Counted from the first letter of the stretch, positions 47,301 to 59,525 are shown. The stretch: DNA of 64,000 nucleotides from Linnemannia elongata (GCA_036320915.1 JAXBDG010000006.1:558001-622000); one strand, 5' to 3'. The notes: generated from the sequence alone by a model not told the origin. Numbers and translations: made by a program.

Positions 47301-49400
47301 CAATGGCGTCGCGTGTAGATTTTTTGACGTGTGTGCTTTTCCCTTTAGGATGTGGGTTACCATGCTATGCATGCGTAGATAGATACACAGCAAGCAGAGT
47401 AAATGAGAAAAAGATGCTATCTCACCCTCACACTCTGACGCTGTTTCCCTCTTTTTTTTTCCTTTACTTTCTTTTCTTACGTTTTTGTCTGTGTCAACTT
47501 GTGCATGGAGTTGCATTGTTTGCAGTTTGTTGTTGTTTATCAACAAGGGTCCTGTTTTCTTACTAACATATCTTGTATTACTGTCCATAAAATGCTTTCT
47601 AGCTATCTTGACGCTTGTTGTATTACGCCAATGTAAGCACCCTTCCTGTCTTCCATTACTATTTCCCTCTTATGAGTATTCGCCATTTTTTATGTTTGTT
47701 CGCGGATCAGCTCCTGCGTCCTGATGGTTTTTACTTTACGTGTTCGTGTTCGTGTTTTGTCTTTGCCTTCATTATTGATCGATCCATTCCCTCGTTCTTT
47801 CTCTTCTACGCCGACACCATGTTCACATTTGTATCCAACTATGCATCTGTTTTCTCTTTCCTCCCCTCGTTTATATTTTTTCTCTGTTCCCCTCCCATCT
47901 TTCCCCCTTACAACTCCCTTCCTTGTAAATGTCAAGCAATTTTATTCCTCTCCGCCGGTCAATCGCTTCTTAGTTGTTTTGTTGTTGTTATTGAATACTC
48001 TGTCTTGCTTGTCCGATTCAATTAAATCGTTTCGTCTTGTATTTTTTTCTTGGAACACTCGTATTCACGCCTTCAGTCCACTCCCTCTTATCCTTCACCC
48101 CTCGCCTCACTTCTTGGTATCAATTCAGTTGCGTGTATGTGTTCTCTCCCATCTCAGCCCTCACCACATATGTTGTTACTATTTCTCGTGCTCGTACTCA
48201 CTCTTTTGCTCCCCTTTTTTTGTCGCCCTCTCTCACTCTTTCTGCCTTTTCTTCCTTCTCTCTGCTTCCCCTCTTTTTCTTCTTTTCCTTCTTTTTCTCT
48301 TTTGGCCTCACTCACGCCTGAACCACTCTCACTCCCACACCCTTCCTCCATCCTCTCTTCCTCCTTTGACTTGTTGGTGCAATCCCTTCGCTTCTTGCAT
48401 TCACCACTCATCCATTCCTTCTCTCATTCAACCCTTCACTCTCTTTGAGTCATTTGTCTACTTTCTCTCTGTTTCTGTCTGTGATTGTTTACATTCATTC
48501 GCCCTCCCGCTCATTACACTGCCACTCCCACTACCATACATACGCGCACTGTGAGTCGTCTCGCCTTTTTTTTTCTTTTATTTGAGCACCCCAAAATTAT
48601 TCTCTGGGACCTCACTCATTGCTCTGTCTTTTTTTTCTTTTTCTAAAGGTCGACCTGGCCTGACTGGCCATTTTTTATTCATTCATTTCCCACTTCCCAT
48701 GCAGCAGCAGCAAGCAGGCAGCTGATACACAAAAAACAAAACAAAAACAAAACTGAATAACAAAACACAAAACAACAAAAGGCTCAACATTCTGTGTGTA
48801 CCACTCTACTCTCTACTTCCGATTGCTACAGCCTTAATTTTTTTTTCTCCTACTTGCTACCTGTACTTTGGTTTTTTTCTTTGCGTTGCGCCATCCATTA
48901 CATTCATAGCATTACTTTGTTCATCGCCGTCTCTATCGCGTCAATTGTACTTTATTCAATCCTTTGTCGTCCTCCTTTCTTTCTTCCCTCCCATCCCATA
49001 TCTTATCCCTTTCCTCTCACGATTATTGTACCTTGTTCTTCTCTTCCTTTTGGTACAGTCGTCCAATTTATTCCACGATTCCACGAGAACGTGCGCACAA
49101 GATCTGAACACGTCTGGTTTTTTTTATTTTTTTCCTTCTATTTTCTTTTTCTTCTCATTTCTGCCTCTCCTCCCCCTTCTCATTTTTATATATATATATT
49201 TTCATTCACTTCTCTCTTCTCACTTCGCTCTTCTAACCTCTCTCTATCTCTCTCACTTTCTTTCCCTCTCTTCTTCCCTCTGTCTCTCCCTCTCCTCCAT
49301 TGCTACACAAACACAAACAGTTAACCATAGCTCAAACACACATCGATCCATCCAACAGGAGAGACGTACATATCTACTTACACTTACACTAAAGGGAACC
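44380..49400 (+). promoter_or_regulatory. Pyrimidine-skewed region upstream of the ten-finger gene
   Basis: About 5 kb of C/T-rich sense-strand DNA, much like the region upstream of the other zinc-finger gene. Apparent frames (for example 47724-48554) are Ser/Leu/Phe/Pro-rich artefacts of the tracts. The last 100 bp before the ATG carry CACAAACACAAACAG-type leader sequence. A long or spliced 5' UTR is possible. Confidence 0.45.
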
Positions 49401-50205
49401 ATGGCGACCACACATTCTGTGCAACAGGGATCATATCCAAAGGATCAGCAGCATCCCCCTCACCTCCACCACCTCCCCCCTCACCACTCCCTCTCTCCAA
49501 CACATCATCGCCATCCTCACCTTCCTTCTCTTCAATACTCCCACCCTTCCCCTCCCCACTCTCACTCTCAACCTTCCTTCCACCACCCTCAACAAAAGGC
49601 GCAACAACAGGCACAACAACAACAACAACAACAGCAACAACAAGCCCTTCGCCACCAACAACAGCAGCCTCACCCTCAACTCCTTCGTCGCCAGCAAGAA
49701 CAACTCTTCCGCTCTGACATCGTCGATCCCAGCGAACAACACCACTACCAACACAGACAACCCCCCTACAACCCTGACTATGAATGGAATCAAGAGGAAC
49801 TCGAAAGTATTCGGCGTCAGCAGCATCTTGTACAACAGCGACACCATCAACTCCAACAGCAAAAGGAAGTAGCGCACCAACAAGTATACGCGCAGCAACA
49901 AGGACAACAAGCACAACAGCATGAAGAAGAGAAAAAGAAGGCGATCCTGGCTCAGCAACAAAACCAGCGGAAGCACTCGCACACACACCAATACCACACT
50001 CCAGCCCGTACGACGTCGGAAGCACTGCACCGCGCCCAAAAGGCTTCGTTTTATTTCACGACAACAGCCCACCAGGAGCGTGGCAAGCAAGCGCCGAACG
50101 CCCTCTATTCCCCTCCGCCGTTATCCGCCGCATCCTCGGCATCATCCTCGTTGCCCTCTCCAAAGGTATGTTCTTCGGTTTTCTTTTATTCCATTCAAAA
50201 CAAAA

Positions 50206-50241
<36 letters not shown>

Positions 50242-53200
50242 AATCATCATCGCCACTTCCTCCACTCTGTCTCCTCCTTCCATCCTTTCCATCCCTTTTT
50301 TTTGACTTTGCCAGACTCTTCTCGCTATCTATCTATCTCTCCTTTCCCTCCCGTTCCTCTACCTCCACTGCATCCCTTCTTTTCCTTTCTTCTTCCCATC
50401 CTTTGCGTTCTTAAATTTACTTCGTTCTACTGCTGTCCGCTTTTACTTTTTCCGTCCCTCATTCGCGCCCCTCCTCCATTCTTTCGATTCATCCTTCTCG
50501 CTCGTCTTTTCGATCCTGGAGCCGACCTCTTGGACTCTGTTTATTAAGTTGAGAAAAGAAAGTTTTTTTTTTCTCTTTGTTATTCTCCTTCGGCAATTCC
50601 AACCGATCCTCATCCTCTCCGACTCGATCAACCAGTCTTCACCGCCACATCGCCCTTTTTTGCAGTTATCTTTTTTTCACCCTCGTACTTAACGTCCTCG
50701 ACTTCCTCGCACTCGTTCGATCGCCCCTTCCCAACTCGCTTTTCTCATGGTCTACAACACTGGAGTGTCTTGTCACTTGTTTTTGCTTTGTTATTTCTAC
50801 CAATCCCTCTCCCTTTTCCTCCTTGATCAAGGAAAGCATCGAGACTCCGCTGCTCAATGACCCAGCCCAACCCAGCCTCGTCTTTATTGATTTAGGAGAT
50901 CATCCCGGTCACCTAATTGAGTGTTGACTGAATTGAATGTGTCCTCTGAATATTCGCTTCAGTTATTGCATCATTTCACTTTTGGTCCCCTCTTTTTTAC
51001 TCCAATTTTTTTTACCCGACAGACCATGCCATGCGAGCTCATGCCTTGTTCGTGCACTGACCCACATGCCTCTGGACCTCTTCTTTTTTCCTTTCTTCCT
51101 ATACCATTACATCCTTCAATCCCCTCTCTTACACCTTCCCCTAACCCTTCTTATAGGCATATCCCTATCCTCCGGTGCGCGTAGGGCCATATGCTCGCGA
51201 CTCGCATCATCTCACGTACCCATCTCACCACCCTCAGCACAAGCACACTGGCAAACTTCGACATTCTCCCCTTCAGCACGAACAGCAACAACAGCAACAA
51301 CAATCACAACATCCACGATATCATTCCAAGGGTCCTGTCGACGCAGACCAGTGGCACACCTCACCTCCTCCCGTCCGTTCCGTCCACGATTACAGTCGAT
51401 CAAGCATCAGCAGCAACAGGGGTAGAGACATGATCACCGACACCAACATGAAATCTTCAACATCAGTTGGATCAGTTGCATCACCGTCTAATTTATCGGT
51501 CTCACCCCAGATCACCCATCTTGCATCACTCGCCACCGCCACAACCACTGCATCCACGGCAAACACCAGGCACTCCCCTTCAGCTGCTTCCCAACCACGG
51601 GTCTCTTCATCCTCCTCCACTTCCTCCTCCTCCCCTTCGGTTGCCTGCGAACCCGTCACTCCTCTCCTTGCCTTTGGTCAGCACCCGCAGCACCAGCAGC
51701 AGCCACATCGCCTCAGCTACCACCACCACTCTTCCTCGCGCTCCACAGCCTCCTCTGACGCAAACCGCATTCGACGACAAGGCGATGCAACACGGTACTC
51801 TGACAGCGAAATCATGGACGAGCCTCCCTCCAAACGGTACCATCATCAGTACCACCCACAGCATCGATACAGCGACGAGCCACCCTCGCGTACCTCCCCA
51901 CACCTCTCAATGGCACGCATGTCCATGAAAGACTGCCACCCTTCTTCAAGAACCAATTCACCGACACTTTCAACAAACAGTGCTCCCGAATCGTCGGTCC
52001 TCCCGTCTCTCTCCTTCACCTCGACGTCGTCTGCCTCTGCAGCCTCAGTTGCAGTCGTAACAGCAGCAGTGACCGCCTCAGGGGCAGCCGCAGCCGCCGC
52101 AGCCGGAACGACGACGACAGCACTTTCCTTCTCCAAGGAGAACTCTGTCCTCTCCTTTACAAAGGGATCGACAACGGCCGAGGCCCGACAGCAACAACGT
52201 CTTCCTTCCCAAGCTCTTTGCCAGACTCCCGCTGCGGCTGCAGCTCCTGCTCCTGCGCCTCCTGCACGAGAGTCACGGGATCCGATCCAGCTTCCATTCC
52301 GTGATTGCACGCAGTCGTATACCACGACAACGGCGACAACGCCTGCGCAGGCACATCAGCAGCACCAAGCAGAAGTAAAAGGCCTCATCCGATCGTCCTC
52401 TGATTACACGCAAGATAGAAAGCGTGTGAAACAAGGGATGCGGTACTCCTGCCTGGTACCCGGCTGTCGTCTTCAATTCCAGAACAAGAATCAGTTGGAC
52501 AGCCATATCTGGGTCTGTCGAGAGGTCAACAAGAACAAGATTGCTACCGGCGACGATCCGGATGTTGTCATGACCATAACCGGCTCTGTCAAGACCAAGA
52601 AGGAGGAGGAGGATGACGTGATGAGATTTCGTAACGATAGCATTAACCGCACTCGGAGTAATAACAATGTCAGGACTGATGGTGGACTTCGACGCGCCAG
52701 TTCTGATGAAGGTGAATCTAAGAGCGGTTCGGGTGAGACAAGTGTATACCCATGCTCGGAACCAGATTGCAAGGCCGTCTACACGTCTCTCGAGAGTCTG
52801 GCCCGTCATCGGTATCGACACACCAGCGTCACGACTGGAGGCAAGCTCCCCTGCACCTGGCCTGGATGCGACAAGATCCTGGCGACGACCAAGAGTCTGA
52901 AGGATCATCTTCAGATCCATGCAGAACGCGATGCTGGTATCCAGTTGGAGTGTCCTGTCCCCGGATGTGGCAAGATCTTTGGAACACACCGCTGTTTGCG
53001 CGCTCACGAACTGCGATGCAAGCAAGTCAAGTCTGGCGAGCGGTTGCCCTGCCCGATCGAGGGCTGCAAGGCAACCTTTGGTAGTACAGACTATGTCCGT
53101 CGCCACGTGCTTGACCACGAGAAGGGTTTGATTGGAGTCGAGTTCCGCTGTGACTTCCCTGGTTGCACGTCCATCTTGGCCAACCCATTGACGCTACAAC

Positions 53201-53899
53201 GACACAAGCAGCTCCATGAGGAGCAGGCTCTGGGGTTTGAGTGGAAGTGTCTGGTGGACGGGTGCGGGAAGGTGTATTCGGGCAGCAAGCAGTTGACGGA
53301 TCATCAGTCGAGGATCCACAAGGACCTTAGCCCTCTCTACCAGTTTGCGTGTCCCTACAACCAGTGCCGCGAGATGTTTGATTGTCAGCGCTCGGCATAC
53401 AAGCATGGATGTCTCGACCAGCGGTTGCAGTCCCAGCCTCCCTCTTCGTCCTCCGTTGATGCTCCAGCCGGTACTGCTGTTTCAGCTAGCGTTCCCTCAG
53501 CCCCAGCTGCGTCTGCTGCCTCAGCCCTATCTATTTCATCACCATTACCATCGTCGCTATCTTTCGCCAGAGTCCGGACATCCCGCCTCCCCCTCAAGGT
53601 ACATTACCAGCATCAATTCTTGCGCTGTAGTGCGCAGACATGATGATAAAAGACTGGGAAGCAATGTTTACTAACTACAGCAATGTATTGTTCTTTTTGT
53701 ATTACATTAGATCCCTTGCACGATTGAAGGCTGCATCAGCTGGTTGAAAGGTCCTGAGGAACTGGAGTCTCACCTGTGGATGCACAACACGTTGAAGACG
53801 CGCCCACCGTATCCGTGCTTTGAGGAGGGGTGTTCGATGGTTTTTGACAACAAGCAGGATATCCTATCTCACACGCTCACCCATAACGATGCCGCCTAA
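49401..53899 (+). CDS. Ten-finger C2H2 zinc-finger protein, TFIIIA-like spacing (1131 aa)
   Basis: Exons 49401-50165, 51157-53598 and 53711-53899 join in frame (phase 0) to 1131 aa; introns are 50166-51156 (991 bp) and 53599-53710 (112 bp). Residues 1-680 are Gln/His/Pro- then Ser/Ala/Thr-rich and probably disordered. Eight fingers lie in exon 2 from about residue 685 to 1011, with two more in exon 3 (about 1072-1128). Nearly all use Cys-x4-Cys, as in TFIIIA-type and other early eukaryotic fingers: for example CTWPGC, CPVPGC, CPIEGC, CDFPGC. Fingers 1, 4 and probably 8 end in Cys rather than a second His. A 75-residue spacer separates fingers 1 and 2. It should bind nucleic acid in the nucleus; TFIIIA itself would normally lack the long Gln/Ser leader, so identity with TFIIIA is not claimed. 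Confidence 0.88.
50207..50240 (+). repeat. 34-A homopolymer in intron 1 of the ten-finger gene
   Basis: 34 consecutive A residues 41 bp into the 991-bp intron. Confidence 0.9.
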
Positions 53900-53987
53900 G
53901 TGCTTGAGCACATTACGATACCAAAACCACATCAGACAACAAACAGCAAACAAAAACAAAACAACACCATAACACCAAAACAAAACA

Positions 53988-53993
53988 AATAAA
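53988..53993 (+). terminator. Candidate poly(A) signal of the ten-finger gene
   Basis: AATAAA 88 bp after the stop codon, in CAAAA-rich DNA. Confidence 0.4.
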
Positions 53994-54822
53994 AATCCTC
54001 GTCCACCCAACACACATGCATACCATGCAAAAAAAAAAAATAACAAACAAAAAAGGTAGATAGCAACCGAAGGTGTTTGATACCATCCCGTTCTTTTCTC
54101 ACTCCTTGCTCTCACTACCACTAATCCTTTCTCCCTCCTACCCCCTTTCTCTCGTCCCTCCTTACTCCCTACTCTTCCTTCTTTCCTGCTTGTTCTGCAC
54201 TTTGCTTATGCTACCCCCTTTCGTTTGTTCGTTAAACAAGAAACATATCCTCTCTTATCCTTAAACCTTCTTTGATCTCTCCCTTCTTCTTTTGAACACA
54301 TTGTTAATCCGAAGATCGTTTCCTTCGCATGGAATAATGGAAATAATGGGAAGAAAAACATGCATACACATAGGCGGGCTAAAATGGATGGGTAAAATGA
54401 CAGTCAGGCTGGCCGTCTGTCCCCTCGTTTTACTACCCCTGTCTTCCGCGACTTCTCTTCCTCTGCTTCCATATACTTTGGTTCTCTTCTTGGACTTGGG
54501 AATATGAATAATTAAAACACGAGTATTTTTGAAAGAAAGAGATACCGAAAAAAAAAAATTGTGTTGATATCGCCGGAGTGTGCAATTGAATCAAACTTTT
54601 CATTTTTTTTTTTTTTTTTGGATAATTGAATGACTGATAATGTTATTGTTTTTTTTAAGAGTGTTTCTCTGCGTTCCTCTCGTTCGCCCCATGTCCTATG
54701 TGTGGGGAGGAAACGAAAAAGAGAGAGAGAGAGAGAGAAAAGAAAATGGCATGATCGTCCTTAATTAGTAAACAAACAAAAAATCACAACCACGAACGCG
54801 AAGGAGAAACAAAAGAACGAGA

Positions 54823-54825
<3 letters not shown>

Positions 54826-54860
<35 letters not shown>
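54826..54860 (+). repeat. (GA)n microsatellite
   Basis: 35 nt of perfect GA repeat; a shorter tract lies at 54721-54738. Confidence 0.9.
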
Positions 54861-54864
<4 letters not shown>

Positions 54865-55691
54865 AGAAGAGAGGGAGTCGGAACAACGAAGAAAAAAAAG
54901 GTTGATATGAGGCTCACAACTTTCTATTCCATGTGTTCATTCTCGTACACACACATGTATGCGGGATACAAGACGGTGTAAGGGAGGATCAGCCACAAAA
55001 GTTCAATGAAGCAAACGAGAGGAGCAAAAGGAATGGTTCCTCCCTCCTCCTTCCGTCCCTGACTCTCTCTCTCTCTCTCTTCCACCCACCCTCTCCTCTC
55101 AAAAATATCCGTGTGAATTTCTCTTGGGTTATTGATAATTGAATGCCAGCCAGCGAGCCAGCCCCAGATAAGACCTTTGCAACGTGGGTCCTTGATCAAA
55201 CTCCTCCTTCTCTCTCTTCTTTATTTTCCCACACATGGGCCAAGCAGGAGGTTAGATAGAGGGCCTCACACCCACAAAAAAAAATGTAGGATTCGCACAG
55301 GCACTCGTGATGTGTTGTGGCTCATAAGAGAGGAGGTTCATTTATGATCGTCATGATTATCATTTTGTACCACGTCAAACATTCCCGCCAAAAAGTGCAT
55401 TCCTCTGCTCCGGATGTGCTTAAAGAATAAGCACAAAATCGAAGGACCTGGATGATTTCTGTGAAGCTTCACAGAATGGAAAAGAAGGGTTATTCTTTTT
55501 ATTTTTATGTGCGAAAAAGGAAGATGTTGAAATGAGAATCTAGGCGAAAATTTATGAGGCTTTAAAAAGGGAAATATATAAAGGAAAAGAAGGGAGAGGG
55601 AGAGAGGAGTGAGACACGCTCCCTTATATCCAGAGATGATGACTTTGCCCAAGTTATAAACCTCAAATTCCTGAGGGTTATTATCCTTGGT

Positions 55692-56035
55692 TTACTTTTG
55701 CTCCGAGGCTGCAATAATGGTACAGGTTTTGGTAGGCGGGAAGACAGGCTTCTCACCATGAACGTCTCTAAGAAGAACCACTTCATGCCAATCAAATGCC
55801 GCAACGGACTGCTGGCCCTCGCTGTCCAGTTCGGTGATACGGCAAGTGAGGAAGAGAGCAGCACCAAATTGACCCAAGGCCAGGAACTCGTTGGTCGTGG
55901 GGTAGTAGACGTGGAGGGTTAACTTGGGGTGTGGGAGCCGAAGCGGACGAGAATGGTAGGTGTGTGCTAGTGGTTGTCCTCCTTTTTGACTCTCTTTGTT
56001 TTGACCCCATCCTCATCAAACGCGCTCTAAAAATG
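55692..56035 (-). pseudogene. Subtilase C-terminal fragment (decayed)
   Basis: Reading the minus strand from about 55985, VRFGSHTP and then, one frame over, KLTLHVYYPTTNEFL, SVAAFDWHEVVLL and KTCTIIAASEQK parallel the last 100 residues of the intact subtilase (VRFASHTPNFTIRI, TDKFLGYV, ATFSWRGLVL, KIFVASQRK). A single missing base in CACACCCCAAGTT breaks the frame, and the fragment stops at TAA 55692, short of the usual KLTKGAYPADYE ending. Sequence from 55985 up to about 56035 aligns only weakly. The protease domain and catalytic residues are absent. It lies downstream of the intact gene on the same strand, so it is probably a relic of tandem duplication. Confidence 0.65.
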
Positions 56036-56124
56036 GAAGGAAGAAATGGGTAAAGACGCGCGTATGTCCACCCCTGCATGACAAAAATGTTATTAGGACA
56101 CAGAGGCAAGAGACATTTTTTGTA

Positions 56125-56433
56125 CACCCAATTTTTTTTTTTTTTTTGCGTACAGTTGGATAAGAAAACTGTCCCTAAACGATTTTCGAGTAAATGAATG
56201 GAAATGTCACTCAGTCATAGAAAAAGTATTCAGTCACATGACGAATCGTCCACCTAGGGAGAAGGCAATGTTGTTTTTTGCCCCAACGCTCTCTTGTCGA
56301 TTTGTCCCTAGGTGGACGATTCGTCATGTGACTGAATACTTTTTCTATGACTGAGTGACATTTCCATTCATTTACTCGAAAATCGTTTAGGGACAGTTTT
56401 CTTATCCAATTGTACGCAAAAAAAAAATTGGGG
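56125..56433. mobile_element. 309-bp foldback (near-perfect inverted-repeat) element
   Basis: The arms 56125-56260 and 56305-56433 are reverse complements. Over the inner 113 bp only one mismatch was found (CAGTTGG against CAATTGG); the outer part differs mainly in T/A run length. The loop is 44 nt (56261-56304). TA dinucleotides flank both ends (56123-56124 and 56434-56435), as for Tc1/mariner-type insertions, and the arms contain AAAAAGTATTCAGTCAC, similar to Tc1-like terminal repeats. No transposase frame is present. Confidence 0.8.
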
Positions 56434-56494
56434 TACGATTATAGAACGTATTTGACCACGCCCTTGGAAGACGAAGACAGCATAGCCATCTTTT

Positions 56495-56500
56495 TTTATT
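56495..56500 (-). terminator. Poly(A) signal of the intact subtilase
   Basis: AATAAA on the minus strand, 114 bp beyond the stop codon. Confidence 0.5.
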
Positions 56501-56614
56501 TAGGGTAGAGAGCGAGAAATTTAGGGTATAAGTTGGCGAGGAGGAGGAAAGAGGGGGAAGATAGAAGCATTACTAGCGAAAACGAATGAAAAAAGGAGTT
56601 GCCACGTTTGTTCT

Positions 56615-59336
56615 TTAAGCAGAGACGTTGAAGATGCCCATGTCAAAGATCTCATAGTCGGCAGGGTAAGCACCCTTGGTCAACTTGCGCTGGGAGGCAA
56701 CGAAGATCTTGTAAGAGCCAGCACCCAACTGGACAGGCTTGGAGGTAAGGTCCGCGGTCTGGAGGACCAAACCACGCCAGCTGAAGGTGGCAGAAGAATA
56801 CTTGCCATCGTTCAAGTTGGTCATGCGACCCATGGCGCCGAGAGCAATGTCCGAGCCCGAGACGACGTATCCCAAAAACTTGTCGGTCTTGGCATCGTGA
56901 ATACGGATAGTGAAGTTGGGGGTGTGGGAGGCGAAGCGGACAACGACGGCGGGGGCGGCATCCTTGAAGTTGAAGACAAAGTCCTTGGGGATCTCTTCGA
57001 TGTCGCCGTTCTCCTTGCGGACACCAGCCATGGGGAGACCGAGATCGCTATCCATGATGGGGACGTCGCGGACCTTGCCCTTCAATCCGATGTAGGGAAC
57101 ATGGACGGCGGGGGAATCCTCGCGGGAGGGGGTGGCGACGACGTATCCAGAGTAAATAGGGAACTGCTTGGCATCACCAACCTTGGGCTCGGTGAAGGTG
57201 ATAGTGACCTTGACAGACTTTCCAGCAGGGATCTTGACCTTGTTGGAAGAGAACTTGACAGTAGCATAGTCGGCCTCGATGATAGGCTTGGGGTGGGGCC
57301 AGGCGTTGCCCTTGGAGTAAGAGTTCAAGGCATCGGCGGGAACGTGAGACAAGGTGTAAGTCTCGGTCTTCTTACCAATGTTCTTAATAGTGATCTTCTG
57401 GACACCACGGAAGTTATCGGAGTCGAGGAGGTCGAAGCGGTCAGGGGAGGCATGGGTGGTGGTGGTCAAGGCATTCCAGACGTTGATCAAACCGGCACCC
57501 TGCTTAGCAGCAGAAGTAAAGGTCTTGGACTGGAAGTTCTTGGAAATGGTGGCAGTGTTCTTGAAGACACGGCGGACATCAGGACCGGAGGGCTTGGTCT
57601 TGGTCTTCTCGTAGTACAAAGCCTGGGATCCGACGTAGTAGGGGGTAGCCATGGATGTACCGGACAAGAGGGCGTACGAACCCTTGGAACGAGGGTAAGC
57701 ACCGTAGATGTTTCCACCGGGGGCAGCAATATCGGGCTTGGAGCGGAGATCACCATCAAGACCATAGGACGACATCTCGGCGGGGGCTCCACCACCTTCA
57801 ACCCTGACGCTCGACGGACCCTTGGCCCAGGTAAGGACGTTCTTGGGGTTCTTCTTGTAGGCAGCGAGAATAGCTTGGCCAGCACGGTTCTCGATCGAGG
57901 CCATGGGCAAGCCGGGAGCGCCGGCCAAGTTGGTCATACCGAAGGGAGTGGTGGCAGCAAGGATACCAGCAGCACCGACAGATTTGGCAACCTCACCGCG
58001 GGCAAAGGAACCACACTTAGAGTAGTCACCGAGGACGAGGACGACCTTGCCCTTGACATCGAGGTCCTTGTAGGTGTTGACGTCACATCCATCTAGAAGG
58101 ACGCCGGCCTTGTCGAAGAGGGGGAACAAGGTGGCCGAGGCAGGGAGGTCAATGGCCTTACCCCAGGCGGAGGAGAAGTTGTAAGGGTACTTGCCACCTG
58201 CATAGGAGACGGTGTAGTAGGCACCGTAAGCGTTATCGAAGGAAGCGACCGAGGTGGAGGTCTCACCGAGACCAGTGTCGGAGACCATCCAAACACCCTC
58301 GCTACCGTCGTTACCGGCAGCTCCGGCAACATTCATGCCGAAGGAGACGAGCTTGTCGGCAAGGATCGAAGTGGGGTTCTCCTTGTAGGCAGATCCACCG
58401 CCCAACGACATGTTGATAATCTACATCGATACGAAGGATAAAGGTATTTTGGTGCCGTTAGTAAGTATGGTCGCTTATTGGCACGTTCTCTTTCATAAAC
58501 GATTCTAACAGCCAAAGTCTAATCGAGTTACTCACATCCATGCCATCGTTGAAGGCCATTTCCATGGCGGCGAGGATGACATCGGTGCTGGTGAAGCCCT
58601 CGCATCCGAAGATACGGTAGGCACCGAAGGTAACATCGGGGGCAACACCAATCCAGGGGACGAGAGGAGTGGGGCCGACCTTGATGTTAGAGGCGTTACC
58701 TCCGACAATACCAGCGACGTGAGTACCGTGACCACGGCAATCCATGGGGTCACCATCAGGGATGGGGGTGTTGAACGAGGTGTAGGCATCACCAACAAAG
58801 TCCCAACCATGCTTGACACGACAGTTCTTGCCATAGCGAGCGAAGCATCCCTCAGTAGCACCAGCGGCAGCGAAGGCGGGGTGCTTGTAGTCGATACCAG
58901 AGTCTACGATACCGACCTTGACACCCTTTCCGGTTAACTTGAGCTTCTTGTGGACGGCATCAACACCGGTCATATGGTGGACAGAGTTCTCCTCATCGAC
59001 CTTGCCACCACCGTTACTAGTGGTCTTGGGAAGAGAGTAGCGCTGGATGCGCCAGACGTGCTTGACACCGGGGACGGATGCAATGGCCTCACCGTCGTGA
59101 TCAGACTTGACGGTAATGGCGGCACCGTTGAAGACATCGTACTCGTTACGGACCTTGTAATCGATGGCGTGCTTCTTGAGGTTGGAGTGGGCGTTGGCGC
59201 GGGAGATGTTGTCCTGGTATTGGATAATGTAACCGTGGGGCTGGAGCTCGACGGTGTTATCCTTGGGGAGATGGAACTTGCCTGCAGAGACCAAGGTGGC
59301 CGCTGCGAGGGCGGAGAGAATAGCGGTGATCTTCAT
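56615..59336 (-). CDS. Secreted subtilisin-like serine protease (S8, PA-domain type), 868 aa
   Basis: Exons 59336-58536 and 58420-56615 with a 115-bp phase-0 intron (GTGAGT...GATGTAG) give 868 aa. Residues 1-18 are a signal peptide (MKITAILSALAAATLVSA). Residues about 20-102 are an inhibitor-I9-like propeptide. The catalytic triad is Asp145 (GIVDSGID), His203 (RGHGTHVAGI) and Ser523 (SGTSMATP), with oxyanion Asn304 (AAGNDG). A protease-associated insert spans about 360-465, and a beta-rich Fn3-like region fills the C-terminus, ending FDMGIFNVSA. This is the layout of large secreted fungal subtilases related to Bacillus Vpr. It should break down extracellular protein. A downstream fragment and an upstream paralog make it the middle member of a tandem cluster. 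Both key exon ends and all catalytic residues are intact. Confidence 0.95.
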
Positions 59337-59517
59337 TGTTTTAGAAGGATGTGCTTCTTATATAGGGAAAATGTCTGTAAAAGACTGTGAGGGGGTATGA
59401 AAAGGAGGAGGGGGAGGAGGTAGAGGGCGGAGGGAGGATGGAGGGGAAGGTAAGGGTTGTGTGTGTGTGTAAAGAGTCCTGAATGGCTAAGGAGTAAAAA
59501 ATGGCGGATGGAGGGTG

Positions 59518-59525
59518 TATTTATA
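59518..59525 (-). promoter_or_regulatory. TATA box of the intact subtilase
   Basis: TATAAATA on the minus strand, about 180 bp before the ATG, followed by a C/T-rich leader. Confidence 0.55.

Larger units (their letters stand above)
53900..55691. other. Intergenic; simple repeats, no gene recognised
   Basis: Holds the 3' UTR of the ten-finger gene, then A/T-rich DNA with two GA repeats (54721-54738 and 54826-54860). A perfect 20-bp palindrome, TTCTGTGAAG with its mirror complement, lies at 55457-55476; its GAAGCTTC centre resembles a heat-shock element pair. Confidence 0.5.

Noticed and set aside
47724..48554. 276-codon open frame, plus strand
   Set aside because: Pyrimidine-tract artefact within the leader of the ten-finger gene.
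49384..50090. Two ~215-codon frames antisense to exon 1 of the ten-finger gene
   Set aside because: Val/Gly/Leu-rich mirror images of CAG/CAA repeats.
56897..58096. 399-codon open frame antisense to the subtilase
   Set aside because: Shadow of the strongly biased subtilase codons; Gly/Val/Asp-rich as expected of an antisense frame.
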